A DNA stretch of 64,000 nucleotides, from NCBI GenBank assembly GCA_900466475.1, contig UBMI01000003.1, positions 124,001 to 188,000 on the forward strand. The letters run 5' to 3'. The notes beneath the pieces are model-generated. The model did not search any database, was not told where the DNA came from, and saw only the letters and a program-made list of their open reading frames with translations. A program made the translations under genes and the position numbers. Below, in pieces: positions 9,928-19,019 of the stretch (positions within the stretch are counted from its first letter, which is position 1; each line of letters begins with the position of its first letter). The stretch is from Hyphomicrobiales bacterium (GTDB lineage: Bacteria > Pseudomonadota > Alphaproteobacteria > Rhizobiales > Rhizobiaceae).

Positions 9928-10878
9928 TTAATCCCTTGCCTCTGCGATCACGGCCCTGAGCGTGCGCTCGACGAGGTCGACCTTGAAACGGTTCTGCTCC
10001 GTCGGCCGGGCGTCTGCCATGAGAACGGCTGCCGCAGCTTTTGCGCCATTTTCAAGTTCGGCGTCCGCCTGACCGATACGCCAAGGCTTGTGCGCAACGC
10101 CGCCAACCGCGACCCGGCCCTTGCCGTCCGGTTGGATGGCAGCACCGACAGACACGAGTGCAAACGCATAGGACGCGCGGTCCCTCACCTTCTTGTAGAT
10201 GTGCTTGCCACCGATCGGCGGGGGCAGCACCACTGAGGTGATGAATTCGCCTTGATCGAGGGCAGTCTCGATATGAGGGGTTTTTCCTGGAAGCTGATGG
10301 AAGTCCGCGATCGGGATCGATCGTCTGGACCCGTCTGCCTTAACCGTCTCCACGACAGCGTCGAGGACACGCATGGCGATCGCCATGTCACTTGGATGGG
10401 TGGCGATACAAGCGTCGCTCACTCCCACGACGCCGAGTTGGCGCGTGACGCCGCCGATGGCCGAGCACCCGCTGCCGGGCTGACGCTTGTTGCACGGCTG
10501 GTTTCGATCATAAAAGTACGGACAGCGCGTGCGCTGAAGCAAATTGCCTGCCGTCGTCGCCTTGTTGCGGAGCTGGCCAGAAGCGCCTGCCACCAGTGCT
10601 CGCGACAAGAGCCCATAGTCTCGACGCACAGTCTCGTTGGCTGCCAGGGCAGTATTGCGTACGAGGGCGCCAATTCTCAGGCCTCCATCGCTTGTCGCCT
10701 CGATCGTGTCCAGGCCGAGACCGTTTACATCGATCAGATGCGCGGGCCGCTCGATCTCGAGCTTCATCAGATCGAGGAGGTTCGTGCCGCCGGCGATGAA
10801 TTTTGCTTCCGGGTTCGAGGTCGCGGCCTGGGCTGCCGCCTCGATCGATTGCGCACGCTCGTAGGTGAAGGCTCTCAT
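9928..10878 (-). CDS. paoB: PaoB-type FAD-binding subunit with an extra 4Fe-4S cluster
   Basis: 316 residues. FAD-binding loops are [14 protein letters not shown] and TTAGNLLQ. An insertion carries Cys119, Cys129 and Cys138, with a fourth Cys at 157, the arrangement that gives PaoB its 4Fe-4S cluster and that is lacking in ordinary xanthine dehydrogenase FAD subunits. Electrons would flow Mo, 2Fe-2S, FAD. Its start overlaps the paoA stop by 4 bp. Confidence 0.88.
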   Translation of the reverse strand: MRAFTYERAQSIEAAAQAATSNPEAKFIAGGTNLLDLMKLEIERPAHLIDVNGLGLDTIEATSDGGLRIGALVRNTALAANETVRRDYGLLSRALVAGASGQLRNKATTAGNLLQRTRCPYFYDRNQPCNKRQPGSGCSAIGGVTRQLGVVGVSDACIATHPSDMAIAMRVLDAVVETVKADGSRRSIPIADFHQLPGKTPHIETALDQGEFITSVVLPPPIGGKHIYKKVRDRASYAFALVSVGAAIQPDGKGRVAVGGVAHKPWRIGQADAELENGAKAAAAVLMADARPTEQNRFKVDLVERTLRAVIAEARD

Positions 10879-11513
10879 GCTTCGATCCCTCCCGCTTCAG
10901 AAATAGCTTCAAGGATGTTCGAATAGGCTCCGCACCGACAGATATTCCCGCTCATGCGTTCGCGCACTTCCGCCGCGGTCAGCTTTGCCGCTTCTGTCAG
11001 GTCACCGGTAACGTGGCTCGGAATGTTCGCCCTGATTTCTTCAAGAACCGCGATGGAGGAACAGATCTGGCCGGGGGTGCAGTAGCCGCACTGGAAGCCG
11101 TCGTGTTTGACGAAGGCCGCCTGCATCGGATGCAGTTTGCCGGGCTGACCCAGTCCTTCGATCGTCGTGATCTCGCCGTCTTCGTGCATGACGGCGAGCG
11201 ACAGGCAGGAGTTGATCCGCTGGCCGTCGACCATCACGGTGCATGCACCGCATTGGCCGTGGTCGCAGCCCTTTTTCGTACCGGTCAGATGCAGGTGCTC
11301 ACGGAGAGCGTCGAGAAGCGTCGTCCTGTTGTCGACATCCAGCTCCCGGCGCTCGCCGTTGACGGTGAACGCCACAGGCGTCGTAAATTTCATATCGTCT
11401 CCAGATGACTGGGCGGCCGCGCTCCCTGTGGCGGTCCCCGTGACCACGACCGTGGCGGCTGACGATATAAGGAGCTCCCGTCGAGAAAGTTCCAGTTGAT
11501 TGAAGTCCGACAT
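10875..11513 (-). CDS. paoA: PaoA-type 2Fe-2S subunit with Tat signal
   Basis: 212 residues. The N-terminus has a twin-arginine signal (SRRELL at 10-15, then a hydrophobic stretch and a cleavage-like SAAAQ). The plant-ferredoxin domain carries Cys83, 88, 91 and 103 and the helical domain Cys142, 145, 192 and 194, giving two 2Fe-2S clusters. It is the first gene of the operon, so it carries the export signal for the whole heterotrimer. Intergenic half-sites upstream (11611-11695) may control it. Confidence 0.9.
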   Translation of the reverse strand: MSDFNQLELSRRELLISSAATVVVTGTATGSAAAQSSGDDMKFTTPVAFTVNGERRELDVDNRTTLLDALREHLHLTGTKKGCDHGQCGACTVMVDGQRINSCLSLAVMHEDGEITTIEGLGQPGKLHPMQAAFVKHDGFQCGYCTPGQICSSIAVLEEIRANIPSHVTGDLTEAAKLTAAEVRERMSGNICRCGAYSNILEAISEAGGIEA

Positions 11514-11610
11514 TCTTCGCTCTCCTTACGGTGGCGCGTTGCGGAACGAAGACGGAGGAGCCTTCGACCCGTTCGGGCGAGATAGGATTTTTGATAACGC
11601 AGATTAGATG

Positions 11611-11695
11611 CTCTAGTTCGCATGCAGTCATCGCTGCAGTTCATAAATGCTTGCCGCAGGCGCCGCCCGTTCCCGCTCGCATCTATGAACTAGAG
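11611..11695. promoter_or_regulatory. Repeated AGTTCxxA half-sites upstream of paoA
   Basis: CTCTAGTTC (11611-11619) is the exact reverse complement of GAACTAGAG (11687-11695), and AGTTCATA (11638-11645) is the reverse complement of TATGAACT (11684-11691). Three related half-sites therefore sit in the 260 bp between paoA and the divergent NmrA-like relic. This looks like an operator for an unknown regulator. Which promoter it serves is inference. Confidence 0.35.
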
Positions 11696-11772
11696 ATATA
11701 AGCGCATGCCATTCATCTCGACTAACCAGATCAATCCGACGGCGTTGTCTTGGTCACGTTGAATGAGGATGG

Positions 11773-12216
11773 CTTTGATGAGGCAATTGAAGATCCTGGT
11801 GATCGGGAACGGAAAGCGCCGGTCGGCCCGTTGTGTCCGAAGCTCTTGCGAAGGGTCATGAGGTTCGAGCGCTTGTTCGCAATGTCGCCCGCGCCAGCCG
11901 TCTGCCAGCCGTCGAGACCGCGGTCGGCGACGTGACCAAGCCCGAGACGCTCGCGGCCGCACTCGAAGGGATCGACGCCGTCGTCCTCACCGTCAACGCC
12001 GACGGCCAGGGCAGGCAAGCGGCAGAAGCCGTCTACTACCGCGGCGTACGCGACCTCATTGCAGCGATTGGCGGCCGTCCGGTTCGGATCGCCCTGATGA
12101 CCACGATCGGCGTCACCGAGTGCCGTGGCAGCTACAATCTCACGAACGAATGGCACGACTGGAATCGTCGAAATAGGAGATCTATTTTGTATCAAGTCTT
12201 GGAGGCCGCTGCTTAA
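11773..12216 (+). pseudogene. NAD(P)-binding NmrA-like oxidoreductase relic
   Basis: The start MRQLKILVIGNG looks like the Rossmann GxxGxxG strand of SDR/NmrA proteins. The frame shifts near 11825 and continues as SEALAKGHEVRALVRN, then GDVTKPETLAAALEGIDAVVLT and MTTIGVT. It ends abruptly after HDWNRRN at about 145 residues against roughly 280 for the family. Both the nucleotide loop and the C-terminal half are damaged. It diverges from the paoABC operon. Confidence 0.65.
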
Positions 12217-12507
12217 GCATCAGGAGAACCTCAGGCTGGCGGAAAAGCCATCGTCAGCCTGCTTCTGATATAAGAGACCGTTCGCTCGCGCCTTTATCCT
12301 ATTGTTTTCATTGATATCGTGTTTCATGGAAGTCGCTATTCTGACAAAACCATGATAAAAATGTAATCAGCCACGCTCCCCGAGAACGCTAAGTTTTTTA
12401 CGAGGTTGCGGGCAACGGATCAGTGCCTTCACTGAGGATCGCCAGGTACCGACTAGCTGAAGACAGGTCCTCGCTTCCGGCCGGTCAACTTTCGAGTGAC
12501 GGATGGC
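12217..12507. other. Intergenic stretch, nothing identified
   Basis: AT-rich by comparison with its surroundings. No open frame with coding character, no strong hairpin with a T-run and no obvious repeat was seen. It separates the end of the NmrA-like relic from the stop of the nucleotidyltransferase gene. Confidence 0.4.
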
Positions 12508-13602
12508 CTATGCACCAAACGGAAGTTCAATTTCTTCGCGGTTTCTTTTTGCGCCCTCGAGCAGGACCGTGTTGAGCCGCTCGGCATCTTGTGCCGGCAG
12601 CATTCCCGCCCCGGTTCGAATACCTTCCTGCCACGCAGGTCCGCGCTCCCATGCTTCGTTGTAGGCGAGCGCCAAGTCGGCAGATCGCCGTGTCTGCTGC
12701 AGGGCTTCAAAGAGCAGCGCAGCTTGACGAACGTCCTTGTCTCGCTTCGCCGGCCCCTGCCCGTCAGTGTTTCGGCGGCTGGCGACTATGAGCTTGTGGA
12801 ATGCATACCGGGACGGATCAGGGACGACGACTGAAACCCCGCTTCGGTGGAGCAGCATTGTCCTGACGGGTTCCCTTATGAGGAAGTCGAGAAAGCGTAG
12901 TGGATCCGCGCTGGCGCCACCAAGTGCGGGCATCTTCGCCGGCTGGTCGATGTAGTCATCCGAACCACGATTCGATGTCAGAAATTCAACCCTGTAACCA
13001 TCAGCATTCTGAAACGCCGACGAGGCAGCGGATCCCGATCGATGTGGAACTGGCCGGAAGCTGGCGTCGACGCTCTGCAACAGCTCAACAATCGGAGGCA
13101 GACTGTCTTCTACCTCCCGACTGATGGCATAGTCCTGAGCGATATCCGCATCGCCGGTCAGGATCGCAGCCATGGGAAGGCGGACGCCTAGAAGTCCGGA
13201 ATAGCACTGAAAGGCCACCGTGCCGACGAGAACACCTCCGAGACGAAAGAGACCGCCATCGGCAAGAGCCTCGACGATGTCACCCGACATCGCATCAGGG
13301 GCGATCATACCGCCTTCGCGGGTCAGGGTATTTACCAAGCGCCTGCGAGCGCGTAGATCGTCCTTGTCCCGCTTGTGATCAGCTACGCGCTGCGCGATAA
13401 CCGGATCATCAGCAGAACCGACGTAACGACGTTTCGTACCACCATGTCCATCCGGGATGTCGAAATACCAGTATTTGCGCCCCTTGATGTTCGCCGGGGT
13501 AAACCGACCCTCTGGAGGGAAATCGGCCGTCCATGCGGCGTCGAGCGTGCGCTGACCTAGCTCGGCGAGCATCGTCTGATACATGAGGTCGATTGACTTC
13601 AT
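12508..13602 (-). CDS. GSU2403-family nucleotidyltransferase-fold protein
   Basis: 364 residues. The nucleotidyltransferase signature is Gly122-Gly123 (RLGGVLVGT) followed by Asp151-Ala-Asp153 (TGDADIAQD), the GG...DxD arrangement of the Pol-beta fold. A helical N-terminal part and a C-terminal part with conserved LFEALQQTRR and NEAWERG blocks surround it. The family has no settled role; some relatives of this fold act as toxins or defence factors, which is only a possibility here. It has a strong SD (AGGAG) and a promoter overlapped by a 31-bp palindrome. A decayed copy of its C-terminus lies at 57.9-58.2 kb. Confidence 0.75.
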   Translation of the reverse strand: MKSIDLMYQTMLAELGQRTLDAAWTADFPPEGRFTPANIKGRKYWYFDIPDGHGGTKRRYVGSADDPVIAQRVADHKRDKDDLRARRRLVNTLTREGGMIAPDAMSGDIVEALADGGLFRLGGVLVGTVAFQCYSGLLGVRLPMAAILTGDADIAQDYAISREVEDSLPPIVELLQSVDASFRPVPHRSGSAASSAFQNADGYRVEFLTSNRGSDDYIDQPAKMPALGGASADPLRFLDFLIREPVRTMLLHRSGVSVVVPDPSRYAFHKLIVASRRNTDGQGPAKRDKDVRQAALLFEALQQTRRSADLALAYNEAWERGPAWQEGIRTGAGMLPAQDAERLNTVLLEGAKRNREEIELPFGA

Positions 13603-13616
13603 AGCCTCGACTCCTG

Positions 13617-13647
13617 CGTTATACTGTTTTTCAAAAACAGTATAACG
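13617..13647. promoter_or_regulatory. 31-bp perfect palindrome over the nucleotidyltransferase promoter
   Basis: Arms of 15 bp (CGTTATACTGTTTTT and its exact reverse complement) are separated by one base. On the minus strand TTGCGA (13662-13667), a 17-bp spacer and TATACT (13639-13644) make a sigma70-like promoter whose -10 box lies inside the palindrome. The SD and ATG of the nucleotidyltransferase follow 15 bp later. The layout is that of an operator that would block transcription. The CTG to CAG spacing is 11, one more than the enterobacterial LexA box. Confidence 0.7.
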
Positions 13648-13902
13648 ATCGAGGGGATAGGTCGCAAGGTTAGGGGGATCGAAATCCCCGGCCAGCTCTT
13701 ATCTTACGAAGATCACCCGCACAGATGTCACTGCTGTCTGCACGGATGCGGCGCTTAAAGCGAAAGCACAATCAAGGTTTGGCCCGAGTAGCAACACGAG
13801 CCAAGGAATCGCTAGTAGGCGCAGCAGGCGGATTCGCTCAAAGACCGCTGTTGCGGGCCGTTGAAGAAGTCAGGTACTGCGGCTGGCTTGTCAGTTAAAA
13901 AT

Positions 13903-14959
13903 TTACGTCACCCCTGGGGCAGCAGTCGACCTTAGCCTCAAGTCGACGCGACACCCTTTCTCAGAGGGCCTCCTGTTCACCTTACCGTCAAACTGGGATG
14001 CCATCAATTTCACGAGCTTTGATCCCACTCCTTCCCCAAGGTCTGGAGGGCAACCCGCGCCGTTGTCCTCGACCGTAACCAGGATGGCGTCTGCTTCGGC
14101 CACCAGCGTTATCTCTACGTTTCCGCCGTTGTCATCCGGGAGGGCATATTTGAAGGCGTTCGTGACCAGCTCGTTGACGATCAGACCTATGGACGACGCG
14201 TGGTTGGTGGGCAGAAGAAGATGAGGACACCTAACTCTGAGCGCGATCGGCCTGACATCGCGGAGTAGATCAGCCAGACCGTGTGTCTCTCCCAGATAGT
14301 CGGCAATGTCGACAGACGCTCCGTTGTCATGGTTCGCTTGAAGATGGCGGTGAACCTGCGCGATAACATTGAGGCGCGAAACGGACGCGTCAAGGGCAGC
14401 ACGAGCCGGCCCCTGCTCCAAGGTTCGAGCTTGAAGGCGCAGGAGCGAGGCGACGGTGGCCAGATCGTTCTTTGTGCGATGCCCTAGCTCTTCCAGCTGG
14501 ATGGCCCTCGCCTTTTCCATGCGATCGAGCTTCGTCACCGCCCGCCTAAGGGCCTCGGTGATCATCGTTATTCCGCAACCAATCACAACGAACAGGACGA
14601 CGGCGAACCATTGGTCGGCACCAACGGACAAGCTCCATTCGGGAGGAATGAAAATCCACGCGGCTATAATGGCGCTCAGGACAGTAGCGAGAAAGCGGCC
14701 CTCGGTCGAACAATAGAGCTGCCAAGAAGACGGCGGGAACGAACAACAACAGAGGGTAGTTTTTGAGGGTTTCATCGAGGGCCATCCGCAGCAGAGCCGC
14801 CAACAGAACGATCCCAACGGTAATCGAATATCGAACGAGCGTCGACGACGGCCTTCTGGGAGCACTGCAAGGAGGAGGTTTTCCATGGCCACCCAAACTA
14901 TCGCTCACGGCCAGAGTTCCAACGGGGAAGCCACCAGGGGAACAAGCAACATATCCCAT
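13903..14959 (-). pseudogene. Sensor histidine kinase (DUF4118-like membrane part + HisKA_2), one frameshift
   Basis: From 14959 the protein runs into three hydrophobic segments ([38 protein letters not shown]), then the frame breaks near 14700 and continues as [21 protein letters not shown] in a second frame that is open to 13903. That part holds the HisKA_2 phospho-acceptor box LGHRTKNDL (His codon at about 14480), N-box NELVTNAFKY and G-box DNGAG. A one-base error would restore a kinase of about 350 residues. An alternative start at 14892 would give a cytoplasmic kinase with a scrambled N-terminus. Confidence 0.75.
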
Positions 14960-15065
14960 AGAGGCTTCCGATGTCCTTCAGGATGTGGACAAAACTACGC
15001 TACGACAGCTGGTTACACCATGTAAGCACGGACTTAGGTCTGGTGCGCTTCCGTACGGACCATGT

Positions 15066-15275
15066 TCAAACAGTTTTGTCACCGTTTGCCTTGTACGGCT
15101 GGAGGTCTGCGAGCAGCGCAGCGCATGCGAGTGCTACGGTCCGGTCCGCGCCATTATTCAGGAAACGGCTGATCGATTGCGGGCTGCGGCCTAAGAGAGC
15201 TCCGCATTGGCTCTTATTCAAGCCCTTGGCCGACCGCATGGCCTCGAGCCAGTAAAGGAAATCCTCAGCAGTCAT
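15066..15275 (-). CDS. Small HTH DNA-binding protein
   Basis: 69 residues with a helix-turn-helix like XRE/phage regulators (LNKSQCGALLGRSPQSISRFLN). The Gln/Ser-rich recognition helix and short C-terminal helix suggest a dimeric repressor. It follows the hypothetical gene at 15307-15717 by 31 bp on the same strand. The target is unknown. Confidence 0.65.
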   Translation of the reverse strand: MTAEDFLYWLEAMRSAKGLNKSQCGALLGRSPQSISRFLNNGADRTVALACAALLADLQPYKANGDKTV

Positions 15276-15306
15276 TCTGGCCTCAATACTTCAAGCGCAA
15301 TAGAGC

Positions 15307-15717
15307 TCATACCTTGGTCCCCTTGTAGAATTCGATCTCGCCGCAATCACGCCAGCGGACGGCAAGCGGGCCCGATCCATCATCAACCAGATATTGAGCA
15401 TTGCCCCCGGCTGTGAGCCTTGCAGCCATCACGATAACGTCCTTCCGGGACTTAGGATCGAAGGCAAGACGCGGGGTATCAAAGCGCTGAGGCTCATTGG
15501 CCGATCGCATGCGACGCGATGCCACCACCATGTCGACAAAAGTGCATTTACCATATTGGCCGTTTCGTTCGATCACCTTGCCCTCTGACATCCGAAGCAG
15601 TTCATCGGGGGTGAAAATCTCGGCCAGTTCATTGCGCTTGTATTCGCGCACGTATTCAACTGCGCCATTCTTTGGCGATGTCTCGGTGCAAAGCAGATGG
15701 ATGTGTAGAATTGGCAT
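15307..15717 (-). CDS. Conserved-looking hypothetical protein
   Basis: 136 residues, not recognised. It is a mixed alpha/beta soluble protein with no signal peptide or membrane segment and an even composition typical of real genes, starting MPILHIHLLCTETSP. The short gap to the following HTH gene suggests a two-gene operon, perhaps of phage or plasmid origin. Confidence 0.55.
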   Translation of the reverse strand: MPILHIHLLCTETSPKNGAVEYVREYKRNELAEIFTPDELLRMSEGKVIERNGQYGKCTFVDMVVASRRMRSANEPQRFDTPRLAFDPKSRKDVIVMAARLTAGGNAQYLVDDGSGPLAVRWRDCGEIEFYKGTKV

Positions 15718-15823
15718 GGGTGCACCGGCATTGTTTCAATGCCGTTATCTCTCATTTTGTGAAGGATTTTGCGAGATAACCGCCGTCAAAACGAGGCCCT
15801 ACTTTTGACGACCCGGTATTGGA

Positions 15824-16180
15824 TGTCACGCAGGAAGGCTGACGAGGGCGCGCGGACTAGGCGCAACGAACTCAACGCCTTCGGCTCGGCGGATACTGGA
15901 CCCGCTTCGGGGAAGGAGGCTGGTTTCTTCACGGCACATGGTACCGCGTGACGACCAAATCCGAGCGGGCGACCGAACTCGGTTTTCCCGACCAGGATAT
16001 CGACGGCTTCAGCTGCCTCCATCGAGAATGGCTACGCTTTCGATGACGGCAGTCATTCAGAATTCTGCTTTCGCTTCCACCCCATCGACCGGGCGATTGC
16101 TAGCATGCGAAGGGTGGTGACGGCCAAAGGACCTCTCGCTTCTTTCAGCGCTAAACGATATGCACGATCTAACGGGAGGA
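15824..16180 (+). pseudogene. Frameshifted relic of an unknown protein
   Basis: Three coding-like blocks follow each other in different frames: MSRRKADEGARTRRNELNAFG, then GGYWTRFGEGGWFLHGTWYRV with ATELGFPDQDIDGFSCLHR, then NGYAFDDGSHSEFCFRFHP with IDRAIASMRR. They would join into one protein of about 120 residues with two frame changes (near 15890 and 16030). The family is not recognised. It ends just before the NIPSNAP gene on the same strand. Confidence 0.45.
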
Positions 16181-16187
16181 GCATCCG

Positions 16188-16514
16188 ATGATCCACGAAT
16201 TGCGCATCTATACATGTCTGCCGGGGAGGCTGCCGGCACTCCAGCAGCGTTTCGAGACGGCGACGCTGGCGATCTGGGAACGCTTGGGCATTCGCTCACT
16301 CGGCTTCTGGACGACGATGATCGGTTCGTCCAGTAACGATCTGACCTACCTGCTCGAGTGGCGCTCGCTGGCGGAGCGCGAGCTGAAATGGACTGAGTTC
16401 ATAGCCGACCCCGACTGGCAGGACGCGAAGGCGAAGAGCGAGGCGGACGGGCAGATCGTCGCCAACATCGCCAGTTCGCTGCTGCAGCCAACGCGCTTTT
16501 ACCGCGGCTTCTAG
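16188..16514 (+). CDS. NIPSNAP family protein
   Basis: 108 residues with a strong SD (GGGAGGAG). It opens IHELRIYTCLPGRL and has a ferredoxin-like alpha/beta barrel pattern with LLEWRSLAERE and ADPDWQ, as in the NIPSNAP domain of dimeric alpha/beta barrel proteins. The cellular role of bacterial members is not established. It stands alone after a decayed gene. Confidence 0.8.
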   Translation: MIHELRIYTCLPGRLPALQQRFETATLAIWERLGIRSLGFWTTMIGSSSNDLTYLLEWRSLAERELKWTEFIADPDWQDAKAKSEADGQIVANIASSLLQPTRFYRGF

Positions 16515-16585
16515 TCGTCGAAAAACGTCCAGAAACTCGCAGATGACCGATTCCCATATTGTGTCTCCCCACGCGTGTTTTGAGT

Positions 16586-17095
16586 TCACCAGTTCACTCT
16601 AAGCCTCAGCTTGCCGTTCCAGGCGTGATTGTCGCCGTCGAAGGTCGTGCTGGAATTGACGTTGCCGTAGAGCCACGTGGTTCCTGAGACTTGCCTCGTT
16701 GTCCCGAGACCGAACTCGATCCAGATCTCGTCGAGATCGGAGGTGAAAGGAGCATTGCCGCTCGCGGACGAAATGTCAGTTTGAGCTTCCGCCGTAAGCT
16801 CCCGCCACAAATTTACCTTGCCCCACACGGTGACCAATCGTGCCGGCTCGCCCGTGGTCGCTTCCTCAGCCTCCCAGATTCTGGCTAGGCGCGCGCCGAT
16901 CCGCCCCAAGTTGTCGTAGCGGATGTCGGCAGCTCCGTCATTGAAGTCATCGAAACTGACGGTCTGCCAGACGAGCTGCGCTTGCGGCTCCAGTTGCCAT
17001 CCCTCGCCGAGGTCCAAGGGGTAGCCGCCCTCGATGGAAGCGGCGAAGCCGAAGCCTAATTCGCCCGTCGTTTGTTCCCGGAGCATCCGCTCCAA
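16586..17095 (-). pseudogene. Orphan C-terminal beta-barrel piece of an autotransporter
   Basis: About 170 residues of alternating aromatic beta strands (WQLEPQAQLVWQ; RIGARLARIW; VWGKVNLWRE; WLYGNVN), ending in the outer-membrane C-terminal signature RLRVNW. This is the last two thirds of an autotransporter translocator domain. The passenger domain and signal peptide are missing, and the first in-frame start is a weak TTG. It is a truncated remnant. Confidence 0.65.
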
Positions 17096-17180
17096 AACTT
17101 CTTGAAAGCAACCTTTTTCAGAGACCCAAGTTACCTGAGACAGTTTTTTGCAGCCGGTTCCCGATTGATCGACTAGGTTG

Positions 17181-17387
17181 ATGACAATGGCACCAAAATC
17201 TGACCTGGAAAAGCTCGCAGAGCGAATAGCCGTAAACAGCGAGAAGATTGCCGCACTTAAAGAACAAAGGGCAACGATCCACCCGATTTCGGTGAAAGAA
17301 CATGATCAGCAAATCGATCGGCTTGAGCGCTGGAACGCCCTACAGGAACGACTTTTGAGGCTGCTGCGAGAAGACTTCGACGACTGA
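17181..17387 (+). CDS. Small coiled-coil hypothetical protein
   Basis: About 68 residues, very rich in Lys, Glu, Leu and Gln (LEKLAERIAVNSEKIAALKEQ...DRLERWNALQERLLRLLRE), predicted to be two helices forming a coiled coil. ATG at 17181 or the internal ATG at 17187 could start it. The function is unknown. Confidence 0.45.
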   Translation: MTMAPKSDLEKLAERIAVNSEKIAALKEQRATIHPISVKEHDQQIDRLERWNALQERLLRLLREDFDD

Positions 17388-18166
17388 CTTTAAGAAGTTT
17401 CCGGCCTAGCGGATGTTGAGCTAACCGATTGCACAAATCTCCGCATGGTCAATCCTGCCTTGGTCCTGGCGGACGCCAGTCCTGATGCAGCGCTCCGAAT
17501 GGTTCACGCGGGAACACGGACATCAGGTCGTGAGCGGACGTAATGTAATCTTCTTGCCCCGATTTGACCGAGGCGCTCTTGATACCTTTCTCAAGGCTAA
17601 ATGTTCTGAAGAAGATACTCGGAAAAGTTCGGACACGACGATGCTGAAGATCGACGGCATTGGCGAGTGGGAACACCGCTACAGGTTCTGATTCAGCAAT
17701 GACGCGTTGACGCCAAACAGGACACCGCCGTCGTCAAACACTTCGGCGACCACTACTACTCGAAACGTTCGTCTCCTGGTGAACCTAGATGGTAGTTTTT
17801 TGCGTGAAACAGCTTGGCACCGGCCCATTGATACGGTGTGGGCCGCTCGTTGCTCCCGTTGACGCAAATAATGTCGCGCAATCTCCACCACTAGCCAGCC
17901 CATTAAACAGACTTTGCTGCAGCGCAGTCATGCTAAGGGCGTCGACAGGGCCAGGTTGCGTATTCCGCGTCGATGGCCCTCCTGTCCAACCTATGGAACA
18001 AAACGACAATCTGTTGGTTTGTGCCTGTTGAGGTCGCGTGCTGTGTCACCTGACGTGACCGAGATGACGAAGGCGATGAGTTTTCCGGATCCTCATCGCA
18101 TAGTACCGCGCCGGGCAAAGGTGAGTAGGCGATCAGACGTCTGAGCAAGGTGATGAAAACGGCGGC
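17388..18166. other. Gene-poor stretch, nothing supported
   Basis: Short open frames exist on both strands (for example 17485-17691 on plus and 17679-17903 on minus) but none has an SD, family signature or convincing composition. No hairpin-T-run terminators or repeats were recognised. It probably holds decayed sequence. Confidence 0.4.
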
Positions 18167-18586
18167 ATGACAGACGACCGAGCGCATAGCCAATACACGA
18201 ATTTCCGCAACGTTGACCGTTTAATCCGCCTTCGCCGCATGCGCGGGTTGGCGCGGCTCATGGACACCGCGCTGCGCGTTCCCGGAACACGCTTTTCGTT
18301 TGGAGCAGATTCGATCATCGGGTTGGTCCCGGGTATTGGTGACTTCGCCGGGGCTGCGATCAGTCTCTACATCGTCAATGAGGCCCGGCGGCTTGGCGTG
18401 CCGAATGACAAGCTTTTTAGGATGCTGGTCAATATCGGTTTCGATGCGGCGGCCGGGAGCGTTCCGTTGGTCGGGGACCTGTTTGACGTCTACTTCAAAT
18501 CCAACCGCCGTAATCTCGACCTCGTTTTGGATCACTTCGGTCTTGACCATTCCGATCTCGATCGCAAACGTCCGACAGGTGAGTGA
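18167..18586 (+). CDS. DUF4112 small membrane protein
   Basis: 139 residues. It contains the DUF4112 hallmarks: DTALRVPGTRFSFGADSIIGLVPGIGDFAG followed by a hydrophobic stretch, and a second SVPLVGDLFDVYFKSNRRNL block. Two amphipathic or membrane segments contain conserved Asp in PGIGD and LVGDLFD. The role is unknown, and it is common in Rhizobiales. Confidence 0.85.
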   Translation: MTDDRAHSQYTNFRNVDRLIRLRRMRGLARLMDTALRVPGTRFSFGADSIIGLVPGIGDFAGAAISLYIVNEARRLGVPNDKLFRMLVNIGFDAAAGSVPLVGDLFDVYFKSNRRNLDLVLDHFGLDHSDLDRKRPTGE

Positions 18587-18613
18587 ACCGGCCTGTTCGG
18601 CCGGTACGCTCAC

Positions 18614-18922
18614 TCAATATCCGTAGCGCCGATCAAGTTCATTGAGGACAGCCTGAACCTCATCGATGGAAACCGGCTCCGGTGCCACTGGCATATGGCG
18701 GAACGCCGGCTTCGAGTCGACCGCGTGGAAGTCCGAGGCCATGACGCCAGGATCGTCCGTTTGTCGTCTGCGGAAAGTGCAGGCGCTTTTACCACCTCGA
18801 GCGGCCGCTCAATCTCCACGCCCTGAAGGAGGATCTTCGGACCCAGCAGCGGCGCTGCTTGCGGCCTGCCGCAACATCTCGTGCATACCGGCCTCCTTAG
18901 CGAACGTGCGGATCTTTGTCAT
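18614..18922 (-). pseudogene. Frameshifted hypothetical protein
   Basis: Starting at 18922 (MTKIRTFAKEAGMHEMLRQ), the frame changes near 18838 to PKILLQGVEIERPLEVV and APALSADDKRTILASW, and again near 18738 to ASDFHAVDSKPAFRHMP and EPVSIDEVQAVLNELDRRYGY, where it stops at 18614. The joined product of about 100 residues looks like one soluble protein of unknown function. Confidence 0.5.
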
Positions 18923-19019
18923 GCCAGCGGCGGGAGGCGGCATGAAGACCCGCCCGAGCCACGAAACCTTGGCCGCGCCAATGATATCGTGGTCGGGCGA
19001 CGGTATACCGGCACACCCC

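Noticed and set aside
13617..13647. Possible LexA/SOS box
   Set aside because: CTG-to-CAG spacing is 11, one too long for the enterobacterial box, and alphaproteobacterial LexA uses GTTC-N7-GTTC.
17485..17691. 68-residue plus-strand frame in the gene-poor stretch
   Set aside because: No SD, no recognisable domain, and the minus strand over the same bases is equally open.
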